A stretch of 64,000 nucleotides of DNA from Phycisphaerae bacterium (GCA_016927755.1 JAFGLZ010000140.1:1-64000), one strand, 5' to 3'. Positions 52,089-61,469 are shown, numbered from the stretch's first letter. Notes: generated by a model from the sequence alone, not told the origin. Numbers and translations are program-made.

Positions 52089-53302
52089 AAGCCACGACCA
52101 TGATCAAGGTGGCCACCCGCAGTATCCGCAGGAACACGATGCGTACGCTGCTGACGATGCTCGGGATCATCATCGGCGTCGGCGCGGTCATCGTGATGGT
52201 CTCCGTCGGGCAGGGGGCGCAATCGCAGATCGAGCAACAGATCGACAACCTGGGAACGAACATGCTCGTGATCATGCCGAGCGCCAGCAGCCAGGGCGGC
52301 GTGAATCGAGGCGCGGGGACCTTCAACCGGCTCCGCGTGGAGGACGCCGAGAAGCTGCGGCGCGAGTGCCCGCTCGTGTCGGCGGTGTCGCCGGTCGTGA
52401 TCGCGCCGAGTCAGGTGATCGGCGGGCGGGGCAATTGGCGATCGCTGATCCAAGGCGTGTCGGTGGACTATCAGACCATCCGGGATTGGCCGATCGAATC
52501 CGGGGTGTTCTTCGGCCAAAGCGACGTGCGGTCGATGCGGAAGGTGGCGGTGATCGGCCAGACGATCGCAAGGAACCTCTTTCCGGACGAGGACCCCGTC
52601 GGGCAGCAGATCCGGCTCCGCGACGTGCCGTTTCGGATCATCGGCGTTCTCTCGGAGAAGGGCCAGAGCGCCAACGGCTCCGACCAGGACGACGTGATCC
52701 TCGCGCCTTACAGCACGGTTCGGAACCGGCTCGCCGGGCGGATGTTCATCGGCCAGATCCTCGCCAGCACGTCGTCTCCAGATGACACGGCCGAGGCTCA
52801 AGCGGACGTCCGCGCCATCATGCGCGAGGCCCACGGCCTGGCCAAGTGGGAGGATGACGACTTCACGGTCCGCAACCAGACGGACCTGGCCGAGACCGCC
52901 AAGAGCACGACCGAGGTCATGACGCTGCTGTTGGCCGCCATCGCCAGCATCTCGCTGCTCGTCGGCGGCATCGGCATCATGAACATCATGTTGGTGTCGG
53001 TGACGGAGCGGACGCGCGAGATCGGGATCCGCATGGCGATCGGCGCCCGCGGCTCCGACGTGCTCACGCAGTTCCTGGTGGAGAGCGTCGTGATGAGCCT
53101 TCTGGGCGGCGTGATCGGCATCGGCGTGGGATTCTCCGGCGCGGCGGTGCTGGGCCGGTTCACGGGATGGAGCACCGCGATCTCGCCGGAGACGATTGCG
53201 ATCGCGCTGGCGTTCTCCGCGGGGGTCGGGATCTTCTTCGGTCTGTACCCGGCCCGGAAGGCGGCGTCGCTGAATCCGATCGAGGCGCTGCGGTATGAGT
53301 AG
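52085..53302 (+). CDS. MacB/FtsX-type ABC transporter permease
   Basis: 405 residues. One N-terminal transmembrane segment (MRTLLTMLGIIIGVGAVIVMV), a large periplasmic MacB domain, then three C-terminal segments (LLLAAIASISLLVGGIGIMNIMLVSV and onward). SVTERTREIGIRMAIGAR and GLYPARKAASLNPIEALRYE are family signatures. With the adaptor and ATPase it should export a macrolide-like compound, peptide or lipoprotein; the substrate is unknown. An outer-membrane channel gene is not adjacent. Confidence 0.92.
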   Translation: MKATTMIKVATRSIRRNTMRTLLTMLGIIIGVGAVIVMVSVGQGAQSQIEQQIDNLGTNMLVIMPSASSQGGVNRGAGTFNRLRVEDAEKLRRECPLVSAVSPVVIAPSQVIGGRGNWRSLIQGVSVDYQTIRDWPIESGVFFGQSDVRSMRKVAVIGQTIARNLFPDEDPVGQQIRLRDVPFRIIGVLSEKGQSANGSDQDDVILAPYSTVRNRLAGRMFIGQILASTSSPDDTAEAQADVRAIMREAHGLAKWEDDDFTVRNQTDLAETAKSTTEVMTLLLAAIASISLLVGGIGIMNIMLVSVTERTREIGIRMAIGARGSDVLTQFLVESVVMSLLGGVIGIGVGFSGAAVLGRFTGWSTAISPETIAIALAFSAGVGIFFGLYPARKAASLNPIEALRYE

Positions 53303-53626
53303 AAGGTCCTCCCGTCGAATGATCCCGCAGGTGGCCGCTCTTGCGGAGGACTGGCTCGCGTCTCTTCAAGCCGAGGGATCTCTCCCGCGAGCAGGCCGTC
53401 CACATCCGGATCAACTTGCGGAAGTCCGTTTACGATCATGGATGCGACGGCGCCTTCGAAGGTACCTCGAGGAATTCCGAGAAGCCGGTAGACGATCGTC
53501 GGTGGCGTACGTTTATCACCCCAGGTCGATTCGCAGGGACGCTCAAGCGACTCACGAGCGAGTTGGCCCGGACATGCCGAGATCGTCTAGGCATGGAGAC
53601 AAGAGCAGCCAGTAAGGAGAAATGCC
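53303..53626. other. 324-bp gap after the MacB permease without a confident gene
   Basis: Plus-strand frames from 53295 and 53341 are open for about 100-190 codons, but they run into or across the next gene, lack SD sequences and show no recognisable domain. One frame carries HGCDGAFEGT, faintly like a small metal-binding family, perhaps a decayed gene. I see no hairpin of note. Treated as non-coding. Confidence 0.4.
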
Positions 53627-54265
53627 ATGAGAAAGATCATAGGAGTCGCAGCGGGTATCGGAGCGGCCTGTCTGGCCTGTGTCGCCTTGGCTCAAGGGCC
53701 GGAAGGCAAGCCGGGAGATGGGCCGGATCAGGGATGGCAGGGCCGGCGAGGGGGTCATCATCCCGGACGCGGGCATTTCCGTCCTCCGGTGCCCCCGCTG
53801 ATGGTCGCGCTCGATGCGGACAAGGACGGCGAGCTTTCGGCGGAGGAGATCGCCAATGCCGCGGCGGCGCTGAAGGCGCTCGACACGGACGGCGACGGTA
53901 AGCTGAGCCGTGAGGAGATCCGACCGAAGTTCGTCGGGCAGGGCCCGCAGGCCGGCTTCGGCGGCCCCGGCAGAGGTCGGGGACCCGCGCCGGGTGGCGA
54001 GGGCTTCGTCGAGCGTATCATGAGTCATGACAAGGACGGCGACGGAAAGGTGACCAAGGACGAGTTGCCAGGCAGGGCCCAGCGTCTGATCGAGCGTGGC
54101 GACACGAACGGGGACGGCGCGATTGACAAGGAAGAGGCCCAGAAGATGGCTGAGGAGTTCGCCCAGCGTCGTGGTGGTCCGGGCCAGGGCCCCGGTCAAG
54201 GCTGCCGGCCCAAGGATTCGTCTCAAGGCCAGCAGCGAGGCCCGATGCGTCTCGGCGAGCAGTAG
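53627..54265 (+). CDS. Secreted EF-hand protein with four calcium loops
   Basis: 212 residues. A signal peptide (GIGAACLACVALAQG) is followed by a Gly/His/Pro-rich stretch and four EF-hand loops: DADKDGELSAEE, DTDGDGKLSREE, DKDGDGKVTKDE and DTNGDGAIDKEE, in two pairs separated by a Gly/Pro/Arg-rich linker. All loops keep Asp at positions 1, 3, 5 or acceptable substitutes and Glu at 12, so calcium binding is likely. SD AAGGAG lies before ATG 53627. Transcription ends at a strong intrinsic terminator. Function unknown; secreted EF-hand proteins of this kind are common in planctomycetes. Confidence 0.87.
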   Translation: MRKIIGVAAGIGAACLACVALAQGPEGKPGDGPDQGWQGRRGGHHPGRGHFRPPVPPLMVALDADKDGELSAEEIANAAAALKALDTDGDGKLSREEIRPKFVGQGPQAGFGGPGRGRGPAPGGEGFVERIMSHDKDGDGKVTKDELPGRAQRLIERGDTNGDGAIDKEEAQKMAEEFAQRRGGPGQGPGQGCRPKDSSQGQQRGPMRLGEQ

Positions 54266-54295
54266 ACTCTCGTGAGCGAGGTGACCAGTCGGTCC

Positions 54296-54370
54296 ACCGC
54301 CCCCCTGAAGGAGCCCCCGAGGAGGAGCCGTCCCGCGGATGGCTCCTCTTCCTGGGGGGCGGTTTTTTTT
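54296..54370 (+). terminator. Intrinsic terminator or attenuator with T8 tract
   Basis: Outer stem ACCGCCCCCC (54296-54305) with GGGGGGCGGT (54354-54363); inner stem GAGGAGCC with GGCTCCTC; then TTTTTTTT. It lies 30 bp after the EF-hand stop and only 15 bp before ATG 54386 of the next gene, leaving no room for a promoter between. Confidence 0.9.
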
Positions 54371-54385
54371 GAGTGGAGGGACGCG

Positions 54386-56020
54386 ATGAGACGGTTGACG
54401 GTTGGGATCCTGGCGGCATTTGCGACGTTGTGCCCGGCGGTCGTCACACAGGCACAACGGTCCGCCGATCGACAGCGTATGCGCGGACGGATGACTGGCC
54501 GGCCGAGCGCCGAGCGGGGCCCGACCAAGACCGGCGTTCTGCGGAGCGAAGCAGGTGCGTTCGAGGGATACACGCTTTTCGCCCCGCTCCTGTCCACGAC
54601 GACGTATCTGATCGACATGCAGGGCAAGGTCACGCATTCGTGGAAGAGCGACGTGCCGCCGGGTAACGCCGTCTACCTGCTCGACAACGGCCACCTCCTT
54701 CGCTGCGGTCACGAACGGGGCAACCGGACGTTTCACGGCGGCGGGATGGGCGGGCGGATTCGGGAGATGGACTGGGACGGCAACGTCGTCTGGGAGTTCC
54801 TCTACGCCAACGACCGGCACTGCCAGCACCACGACATCGAACCGATGCCGAACGGCAACGTGCTGATCATCGCGTGGGAGCGGAAGAGCCGCGAGGAGGC
54901 GATCGCGGCGGGTCGCGACCCGGCGCTGCTCTCGCACGGCGAGGTGTGGCCCGACCACGTCGTCGAGGTGAAGCCGAATCGTCCGCGGGGCGGGACGATT
55001 GTGTGGGAATGGCACGTCTGGGACCACTTGATTCAGGATCACGATCGAGGCAAGGCCAATTACGGTGTCGTGGCGGACCATCCGGAGCTGATCGACCTCA
55101 ACTACGTCGGCGAGCCCATGGGAATGCCGCGAGAGCAGCGTCAGCGGCTGGAGTCATTGGGGTACATCCAGCCGTCGGCGCGTCGTCGCCCGACGGGCAA
55201 CGCCGACTGGAACCACACGAACTCCATCGCTTACAACCCGAAGCTCGATCAGATCGCTTTGAGCGTTCACCAATTCAACGAGATCTGGGTCATCGATCAC
55301 GGCACGACGACGGAGCAGGCGGCCGGTCACACGGGGGGTCGAAGCGGCAAGGGCGGCGATCTTCTCTATCGGTGGGGGAACCCACAGGCGTACCGGGCCG
55401 GAGGGGCGGCGGACCGTCGGCTCTTCGCCCAGCATGACGCGCAATGGATCGCACAGGGCGCGCCCGGCGAGGGTCATCTGCTGGTGTTCAACAATGGGGG
55501 CGGACGGCCGGACGGCGACTATTCGTCCGTCGATGAGATCGCGCCTCCCCTGGACGCCGAGGGACGTTACGCTCGCAAGGCGGGCGCCGCGTTCGGCCCG
55601 GCCGATTCGGTGTGGCGCTATGCCAGTCCGAAGAAGTCGGATTTCTTCTCGGGACACATCTCGGGGGCACAGCGTCTGCCCAACGGGAACACGCTGATCT
55701 GTTCAGGGGAGCAGGGACGTCTCCTCGAGGTGGACTCGAACGGCAAGATCGTGTGGGAATACGTCAGTCCCTTCGGCGGCGAGGTGCGACCGCCCGGGCC
55801 TCCCGGTGGGCCGGAAGGTCGTTTCGGCCCGCCTCCGGGCGGTCCACCCCCGAATGGAGGGCGAGGATGGCTTCGACGCATGGGGCTCGGGCCCCCCCCT
55901 GGCGGGCCTTGGGGCCCGCCAGGGGGGCACGACGGCCCCAACGCCCTCTTCCGGGCCACGCGGCTGGCTCCGGGACAGGTCATCATGGGAGAGAACAAGT
56001 TGAAATCATCGGCCCCGTGA
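54386..56020 (+). CDS. Secreted arylsulfotransferase-like (ASST-type) propeller protein
   Basis: 544 residues from ATG 54386 with GGAGGG 6 bases upstream. A signal peptide (VGILAAFATLCPAVVTQAQ) is followed by six-bladed propeller sequence typical of the arylsulfotransferase family: TYLIDMQGKVTHSW, YLLDNGHLLRCGHE, HCQHHDIEPMPNGNVLIIAW, WNHTNSIAYNPKLDQIALSV, FAQHDAQWI and RLPNGNTLICSGEQGRLLEVD. The last 90 residues hold a Gly/Pro-rich insert of about 50 residues. It may transfer sulfuryl groups between phenols outside the cytoplasm, but the family is broad. It lies directly downstream of the terminator. Confidence 0.83.
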   Translation: MRRLTVGILAAFATLCPAVVTQAQRSADRQRMRGRMTGRPSAERGPTKTGVLRSEAGAFEGYTLFAPLLSTTTYLIDMQGKVTHSWKSDVPPGNAVYLLDNGHLLRCGHERGNRTFHGGGMGGRIREMDWDGNVVWEFLYANDRHCQHHDIEPMPNGNVLIIAWERKSREEAIAAGRDPALLSHGEVWPDHVVEVKPNRPRGGTIVWEWHVWDHLIQDHDRGKANYGVVADHPELIDLNYVGEPMGMPREQRQRLESLGYIQPSARRRPTGNADWNHTNSIAYNPKLDQIALSVHQFNEIWVIDHGTTTEQAAGHTGGRSGKGGDLLYRWGNPQAYRAGGAADRRLFAQHDAQWIAQGAPGEGHLLVFNNGGGRPDGDYSSVDEIAPPLDAEGRYARKAGAAFGPADSVWRYASPKKSDFFSGHISGAQRLPNGNTLICSGEQGRLLEVDSNGKIVWEYVSPFGGEVRPPGPPGGPEGRFGPPPGGPPPNGGRGWLRRMGLGPPPGGPWGPPGGHDGPNALFRATRLAPGQVIMGENKLKSSAP

Positions 56021-56051
56021 TGCTCTGGTGCGGGCGATACCATCCCGGCGA

Positions 56052-56103
56052 GAGAACGCGCGGAATTTCCCGGTCCAGCCGTAGAAAGCCGGAGCGCGTT
56101 CTC
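56052..56103 (+). terminator. Possible terminator after the ASST-like gene
   Basis: GAGAACGCGC (56052-56061) is complementary to GCGCGTTCTC (56094-56103), and CCGG/CCGG pairs in the loop. GTTTAT follows, so the T-tract is poor. It lies 30 bp after the stop at 56020. Confidence 0.4.
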
Positions 56104-56215
56104 GTTTATGACAACATGCGATGACGCATGGGCGCTGAGGTTCTGGGCTCAAATCCAGGGATCTCGGGTCCGTGATCGCAGGCATGAGAGGGCCGGAGCA
56201 GTCAGGAGAGACACG

Positions 56216-57199
56216 ATGAGGATGCTGGCTACTGGCGCCCTGGTGAGCGTCATGATCGCCGTGTCGGCGTTGATAGCGGTCGCGGAGTCTGGAGGCCTGG
56301 GGCGACAGCGTGGCCGCTGGGCGTCTGATGGAGATTTCCGACCGCCGCCCCTTCCGATGATGACGGCGCTCGACAGCGATGAGGACGGCACGCTTTCGGC
56401 GAAGGAGATCGAGAACGCCGCAACGGCGTTGAAGCAGCTCGACAAGGACGGTGACGGTGAGCTCAGCGCGAACGAGCTGATGCCGCGGGGTGGGCCGTTC
56501 GGCGGTCGTGACGCACGACGAGACCCGCGCGGCGGCGCCGGTCGAGATCGACCAGGTCGTGGCGGTCAGCGTGGCGCCGATCGCGGTCCGCAAGGCCGGA
56601 CGAGCGCGGACCCGGTTGAGGCGGCCCCCATCCCGAAAACGGATGAGGAGAAGAAGATCCTCGCCGTTCTAGAGGACATGGAGCGAAGCCAGCGGCGGGG
56701 GATGATGAACGTTCCCGCCGCCGACGGCAGGCTGTTGCGTTTGCTGACGGAAGCGGTCGGGGCCAAGACGATCGTGGAGATCGGGACCTCGAACGGATAC
56801 TCGGGGATCTGGATGTGTCTGGCCCTGCGGACGACGGGCGGCAAGCTCATTACGCACGAGATCGACGCCCAGCGGGCGGCCCTTGCGCGGGAGAACTTCG
56901 AGCGGGCCGGCGTGAGCGATCTGGTGACGCTCGTCGAGGGCGATGCGCACGAGGAGGTCAAGAAGATCGCCGGACCGATCGATCTGTTGTTCCTGGACGC
57001 GGACAAGGAAGGCTACATCGACTATCTCGAGAAGCTGCTGGGCAAGGTTCGTCCGGGCGGGTTGATCGTGGCCCACAACATGAACGCCCGGCAGGCGGAC
57101 CCGAAGTATCTCGAAGCGATCACCAAGAACCCGGCCCTGGAGACGCTGTTCGTGCACATGCAGGGCAGCGGCATCGGGGTCACGTTGAGGAAACGGTGA
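56216..57199 (+). CDS. Secreted EF-hand / O-methyltransferase fusion
   Basis: 327 residues; AGGAGAG lies 6 bases before ATG 56216. A signal peptide ([22 protein letters not shown]), two EF-hand loops ([24 protein letters not shown]), an Arg/Gly-rich linker at about residues 88-125, then an O-methyltransferase domain: [47 protein letters not shown] and [12 protein letters not shown]. In the CCoAOMT-like family the last motif is usually DN; here it is HN, so a metal ligand is changed. Export of a SAM enzyme is unusual. It lies 5 bp upstream of a pseudopilin gene. Confidence 0.82.
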   Translation: MRMLATGALVSVMIAVSALIAVAESGGLGRQRGRWASDGDFRPPPLPMMTALDSDEDGTLSAKEIENAATALKQLDKDGDGELSANELMPRGGPFGGRDARRDPRGGAGRDRPGRGGQRGADRGPQGRTSADPVEAAPIPKTDEEKKILAVLEDMERSQRRGMMNVPAADGRLLRLLTEAVGAKTIVEIGTSNGYSGIWMCLALRTTGGKLITHEIDAQRAALARENFERAGVSDLVTLVEGDAHEEVKKIAGPIDLLFLDADKEGYIDYLEKLLGKVRPGGLIVAHNMNARQADPKYLEAITKNPALETLFVHMQGSGIGVTLRKR

Positions 57200-57204
57200 G
57201 GGCG

Positions 57205-57903
57205 ATGACGAATCCAACAAGAGACAGGGCGTTCACGCTGATCGAGCTGCTGGTGGTGGTGGCCATCATCGCGCTGCTGATCAGCATCCTGCTGCCGGCG
57301 CTGGGCAAGGCCAAGGAGAACAGCCGTCGGACGGTGTGTTTGAGCAATCTGCACCACCTCGGGCAGGCGTTCCAGCAGTATCTCCACGAGTACAACGACA
57401 TCCTGCCGGTGGCGGCGATGATGCCGTCGGTCGACGGGGCCGATCCGAACGACGACCTCTACAACCCGCCGATCATGGACTACCTGAAGCCTTTCGCCAA
57501 GGATCTCGAGCTGTTCCGTTGCCCGTCGGACATGCCCGGCAAGACGACGCGCGAGCCGAGCGATCCGAACAAGGTGGGCAAGAGCTACTGGGAGACCGAG
57601 GGGACGAGCTATCAGTACACGCCGATGCCCGGGATGGTGGCGGACGTGCTCGGCACCCAAAGCGAGCCGGGGACCGTCAACGTCGGCGACACGATGGTCA
57701 AGATCAAGCCGCAGTCGGATCTCATCCCGCCTCACTTGCGGCGGGAGCTGAAGACTTCCGAGGTCTATCTGTTGATGGACTACGATCCGTATCACGGCAA
57801 GCGGAGCGACGATTTCGTCTTCAACCGGCTCTACGCGGATCTCCACGTCGCGGAGTGGCTCGTCGACGACCTCACCGTGCCGAGGGATCCCAACAGCGTG
57901 TAG
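57205..57903 (+). CDS. Pseudopilin-like protein, module copy 1
   Basis: 232 residues from ATG 57205. The leader MTNPTRDRA precedes [33 protein letters not shown] (Ala at -1). The rest is nearly the same as the pseudopilin at 61470, including [22 protein letters not shown] and [11 protein letters not shown]. The C terminus has [14 protein letters not shown] where other pseudopilins have ADGHV, so the H-X9-DG motif is altered. It is followed 66 bp later by an anchored helical protein gene; the pair is repeated at 61470-62990. Confidence 0.87.
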   Translation: MTNPTRDRAFTLIELLVVVAIIALLISILLPALGKAKENSRRTVCLSNLHHLGQAFQQYLHEYNDILPVAAMMPSVDGADPNDDLYNPPIMDYLKPFAKDLELFRCPSDMPGKTTREPSDPNKVGKSYWETEGTSYQYTPMPGMVADVLGTQSEPGTVNVGDTMVKIKPQSDLIPPHLRRELKTSEVYLLMDYDPYHGKRSDDFVFNRLYADLHVAEWLVDDLTVPRDPNSV

Positions 57904-57969
57904 AGGTCGGACGGCGGTGCGTCCCCTCGACTCGACGTCGAGCCCATATGCGTCCAGAGGAACGCCGAC

Positions 57970-58698
57970 ATGTTGACACCCGGAACCGACCGGAAGTCGT
58001 TGCGTAAGAAACGCGGTTTCAAGGCCGCGGCGATCGGGTTGTGTACACTCTTCGTGCTCGGCGGGGCGGGGACGGCGGGGTACTACCTATGGCCCGAGCC
58101 GGCGCCGAAGCCCCCGCCGCCTGTTGAGACGGCGACCACGCAAGAGGCTCGCGAGTATCTCGCCAGCGACGACTTCAAGCGCTTGCCGGTCGCCCAGCGG
58201 ATCGAATGGATGGACCAGCAGCGGCAGAAAGTGGACCAGATGGACGAGGAGGAGCGACGCAAGCTCTGGGAAGACACGGACGAGAAGACGCGCCGGCGGA
58301 TCCACGAGAACATGCGCGAAATGATGCAGGAGCGGATGAGCCAGGACGTGAAGACCTATCACTCGCTGCCCGAGTCGGAGCGCGAGGCGTTTCTAGACAA
58401 GAAGATCGACGAGATGCAGCAGTTTCGGGGGCGGGGCGGTCCCGGAATGGGGCCAGGACCGAGAGGGGGTCCCCCGCCCGACCGAAACGGCCAAGGCCAG
58501 CGCAACCGGGGCACGCGTCCAGACGGCCCGCCGCGAGGGGGGCCGCCCGGAGGGCGCGGAAGACCTGGGGATCGGATGGCCAGGATGCCCGCGGACAGGC
58601 GGGCCGAATCCCTGGTCTTCATGAAGGCTATGGCCAAGCGAATGTCCGAGCGCGGCATACGTCCGCCGGGACCTCCCGGGCCTCCGCCGGGAAGGTGA
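57970..58698 (+). CDS. Membrane-anchored helical protein with Gly/Pro/Arg-rich tail, module copy 1
   Basis: 242 residues. A basic N terminus, one transmembrane segment (AAAIGLCTLFVLGGAGTAGYYLW), a Pro spacer (PEPAPKPPPP), then about 100 residues of charged helix (QREEARRK-type, e.g. QKVDQMDEEERRKLWEDTD) that is likely coiled coil. A low-complexity Gly/Pro/Arg/Asp tract follows and the C terminus is helical (MARMPADRRAE...AMAKRMSERG). Paralogue of the gene at 62256. No known family. Probably an inner-membrane protein with an external helical domain. Confidence 0.72.
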   Translation: MLTPGTDRKSLRKKRGFKAAAIGLCTLFVLGGAGTAGYYLWPEPAPKPPPPVETATTQEAREYLASDDFKRLPVAQRIEWMDQQRQKVDQMDEEERRKLWEDTDEKTRRRIHENMREMMQERMSQDVKTYHSLPESEREAFLDKKIDEMQQFRGRGGPGMGPGPRGGPPPDRNGQGQRNRGTRPDGPPRGGPPGGRGRPGDRMARMPADRRAESLVFMKAMAKRMSERGIRPPGPPGPPPGR

Positions 58699-58919
58699 CG
58701 CGGAAACGGGTGAGTCATGCGTGGCGGGGCCCTCAGCGGATCGCCGCGCGGTACTTGCCCATCGCGAGGACATCGAGAAGACGTCGGTCGGAGCCTGGAC
58801 GGAAGCCTGGCCCGGCCGGACGGAGAAGACTAGGGTCGCCACTGGCCGCAGTGCCCGAGGGGCCTGCCGGCGAGGTACGTTCTGCGCTACGACGCCGATT
58901 GACGAACAAGCCGCCAGGG

Positions 58920-59924
58920 ATGTCCGATACCAGAGATCACATCGGCAGCTTCCTGAGCATGGAAGGCGGTACGGATCCGCTCTCTGACGCTCTCGAGGGG
59001 CTCGAGTGCCGGGTTGGCATGGCGGGACAGCGGCGCCTGGCCGCTCCCTGGGGTCTCGAGGTGCCGGGGGAGCATCCGTGGTTCTACGTGTTCCTGGAGG
59101 GCACCGGCGTTGCCACGATCGCCGAGGGGGGGGTGCACCTCCCGCTCCAGGCGGGGGACCTGCTGTTGATTCCTCGCGGGTGCCGGCACGCTCTCCAGGA
59201 TCAGGTGCACACGCCGGTCGTGGGTTGTGACGAATGGCTCACGACCGGCGGAGCGCGACGCGAAGGGAGCCCTTCGGCCTGCCCCGGGCGCGACGGGGCA
59301 GCGACGGTGCTATGGGGTTCGCTGCGCTTCGCCGGTCCACGGCGGGGCGTGCTGGAGTCGTCGCTGCCGGACTTCATTCATCTCCCGGGACACGCGGGAG
59401 ATCCCTCGCCTGATGTCCATCCTCTCGTTCACCTGCTGGGCAACGAGCTTCGATGCGCACAGCTCAGCACGAGGGCGATCGTCAACCGGCTCGTTCAAAT
59501 CGTGTATGCGCGAGCCGTTCGGAGCTGGGTCCTCAACGGCTTCCTGGGCCCGGCCCAGGGGGTCAAGGCCTTCCTCGACCCGAAGATCGGCCCGGCCATC
59601 AGCCTGATGCATCGCCGGCCGGAGGAGCCTTGGACGATCGACCGTCTGGCGCGCCGCGTGCACATGTCTCGAACCGCCTTCGCGACGCAATTCACGGGCA
59701 AAGTGGGCATGCCCCCAGGGCAGTACTTGTGGGAATGCCGGATGAGGCGGGCCTGCGCCTTGCTGTGCGACAGCGAGTCGGCGATCGAGGAGATCGCCCT
59801 GCAGACCGGCTATGAATCGGCCGCCGCTTTCAGCAAGGCCTTCAAGCGGTGGGCGGGGCTGGCCCCGAGCGAGTTCCGTCGCGCCGAGGCGTCACGTCGA
59901 ACGACCCAGGTTGGCAGTGCATGA
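58920..59924 (+). CDS. AraC-family transcriptional regulator with cupin sensor
   Basis: 334 residues. The N-terminal cupin-type sensor reads FYVFLEGTGVATIAEGGVHLPLQAGDLLLIPRGCRHALQD, as in the Cupin_6 AraC regulators. The C-terminal ~100 residues hold the double helix-turn-helix (WTIDRLARRVHMSRTAFATQFTGKVG, then AIEEIALQTGYESAAAFSKAFKRWAGLAPSEFRR). It should respond to a small ligand and activate nearby or distant promoters; the ligand is unknown. SD is weak (CAGGG). It sits between the two copies of the pseudopilin module. Confidence 0.88.
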   Translation: MSDTRDHIGSFLSMEGGTDPLSDALEGLECRVGMAGQRRLAAPWGLEVPGEHPWFYVFLEGTGVATIAEGGVHLPLQAGDLLLIPRGCRHALQDQVHTPVVGCDEWLTTGGARREGSPSACPGRDGAATVLWGSLRFAGPRRGVLESSLPDFIHLPGHAGDPSPDVHPLVHLLGNELRCAQLSTRAIVNRLVQIVYARAVRSWVLNGFLGPAQGVKAFLDPKIGPAISLMHRRPEEPWTIDRLARRVHMSRTAFATQFTGKVGMPPGQYLWECRMRRACALLCDSESAIEEIALQTGYESAAAFSKAFKRWAGLAPSEFRRAEASRRTTQVGSA

Positions 59925-60012
59925 TGAGGATGGCAGACACCGCTCCGCCCTGCCTGCCACCCGATCGCCGAGGTGTGGACCTCATGCGCGCTTGGATGGG
60001 CCCTTGGGGGTC

Positions 60013-60507
60013 TCAGGCGGTCGTGTCGAGCAGCGACAGCCCGGAGAGCAGGGACGTGGTGCTGGTATCTTGGCCGTAGCCGTAGGCTGCCAGCCCCATT
60101 GGCATGGACCCCATGCCCTGCATGCCGCCCCTTCCTGGCGGCGGTCCCATGGCGGATTCGAATTGGCTCAGGAACTCGTTCCCGTCGAGCCCGTTCTCCT
60201 CGAGCACGCTGCGAATCGCCTCCTGTGCCGCCTCCCTGGGGTCCGTTCCATCCGCGCTCTGGACGGCCTCATCAAGGGCCGTGAGCAGTTGATCCTTGAT
60301 CTCAGCGGCCGCTTCGGAATCCAAACCGGCCTCCTCGGCGAAGAGGTCGAACTGCTCGCCCAGCACCTCCGACGGCTTGTTCCCATCCCTTGGCGGCGGG
60401 GGTGGGCCCTGATTCGCCCCGGACACGCCCTGTCCCTGAGCGTTCATCTGGCGGAGCATGTACAACAGCTCGGTGCCCGATGAACCTACACCTGCAATCG
60501 ACGTCAT
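60013..60507 (-). CDS. Small protein, unknown, EF-hand-like remnants
   Basis: 164 residues; AAGGAGA lies 6 bases before ATG 60507. A Ser/Gly N terminus, a Pro-rich patch (GPPPPPRDG), an acidic helical middle (EAGLDSEAAAEIKDQLLTALDEAVQ) with ENGLDGNEFLSQFE that resembles half of a degenerate EF-hand loop, then a Gly/Met-rich tail. No signal peptide or membrane segment. The layout resembles small EF-hand proteins of Proteobacteria, but no loop is intact. Function unknown. Convergent with the AraC gene. Confidence 0.6.
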   Translation of the reverse strand: MTSIAGVGSSGTELLYMLRQMNAQGQGVSGANQGPPPPPRDGNKPSEVLGEQFDLFAEEAGLDSEAAAEIKDQLLTALDEAVQSADGTDPREAAQEAIRSVLEENGLDGNEFLSQFESAMGPPPGRGGMQGMGSMPMGLAAYGYGQDTSTTSLLSGLSLLDTTA

Positions 60508-60793
60508 GATGGTCTCCTTGAAATCTCAGAACGCTTGCGCGAGCCCGGACCGTCCGCGGCTCGCCGTCTTTCTCATCGACACTCGCGAACGCCCCAAGCA
60601 TGTCCGCTGGTTCTTGTTTCGTTGCGCACCGTTCCGCGTTTCCGGCGTTGCGGGGTCAATACGCGCGATTTCGGCGCGGGTTCGCGCAACGTTTTCCGTC
60701 CGATGGAGAGCGGATTCGGCGAAACGGAGAGGGGTAGGCGAGGCGGCCTGGTGGACCGCGGCAGAATGGCCGCCTCGCCAAGGATCTGGGCGT

Positions 60794-60979
60794 CTAGTCT
60801 TCGGTGGTGCTGTCACTCGAGGACGCTGAGTTGAACAGATCGAGGACGACGTTGTTGGCGACCTCCGTGTAGAACGCGTCCATGAGGTAGGCGGAGAACG
60901 TGTCGATACACGAGGTGGTCTGCAGCATCACCGCGCCGGAGACCAACAGCATGGCCAATTGCTTCTTCATTCGCTTCAT
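60794..60979 (-). CDS. Small lipoprotein (61 residues)
   Basis: GAGGAGG lies 7 bases before ATG 60979. A basic N terminus (KRMKKQ), a short hydrophobic run and the lipobox LQTTSC (Cys at about residue 24) indicate a lipid-anchored peptide; the mature part is only about 38 residues, acidic, Ser-rich at the end (SASSSDSTTED). No family was recognised. The strong SD and complete signal support a real small gene. Confidence 0.72.
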   Translation of the reverse strand: MKRMKKQLAMLLVSGAVMLQTTSCIDTFSAYLMDAFYTEVANNVVLDLFNSASSSDSTTED

Positions 60980-61397
60980 AGGAAAGCCTCCTCTTCCAGG
61001 GATCGTTCAGACCACGCTTCCGTGCGTGGCGTGTCTCACTGACCGTTGTCCCGTCCGCCCACGCGATTCAGAATGCCTCGAGCCCAAGGAGCGCTTCGTG
61101 CAGACTCGGCGGTGCGGGACGTCAGTCTTGTTATCGGCCTGGAGGGTCGTGGCTTCGCACGTCCGTTCGTTCGCAAGTCATGCCCTGACGTCCTGCTTAC
61201 AAGGAATACATGGGCCGGCGGAACGTTCAGTGTGATAGGGGGGCGGTGGTGGCTCCGGAAGTGGGCCGCGGGTGATCCCAGGGGCGTACCGTAAGGCCAA
61301 GCGAATCAGGGGCTTGATTGCACTAGGCGCCGCGCGCGATCATCATCCTGGGCGCTGTTCCGGTGCGGGCCGGTTGCCCGGTTCGGGTGTTGGGGTC
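60980..61397. other. Intergenic stretch between the divergent lipoprotein and pseudopilin genes
   Basis: No coding potential that I can support. A 6-bp hairpin CCACGC/GCGTGG at 61012-61029 lies in the probable leader of the small lipoprotein gene. The promoter of the pseudopilin gene is at the right end (see 61398-61424). No repeat family member seen. Confidence 0.5.
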
Positions 61398-61424
61398 TTG
61401 AATCGGCGGGTCGGATGGTACAAT
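61398..61424 (+). promoter_or_regulatory. Promoter of the second pseudopilin module
   Basis: TTGAAT at 61398-61403 and an extended -10 TGGTACAAT (61416-61424) with a 15-bp spacer. Expected start near 61431, about 39 bases before ATG 61470. Confidence 0.5.
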
Positions 61425-61469
61425 GACGGGCGCGCGAGCGGTCTTACGTCCTATCGGTAGAGGCCAGCA

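Noticed and set aside
53295-53615. A possible 106-residue gene overlapping the end of the MacB permease
   Set aside because: Arg/Ser-rich, no SD, no domain; it may be a decayed gene but cannot be supported.
58836-58870. A cobalamin riboswitch, suggested by GCCACTG
   Set aside because: Only a 7-base match; the B12 box and other conserved segments are missing.
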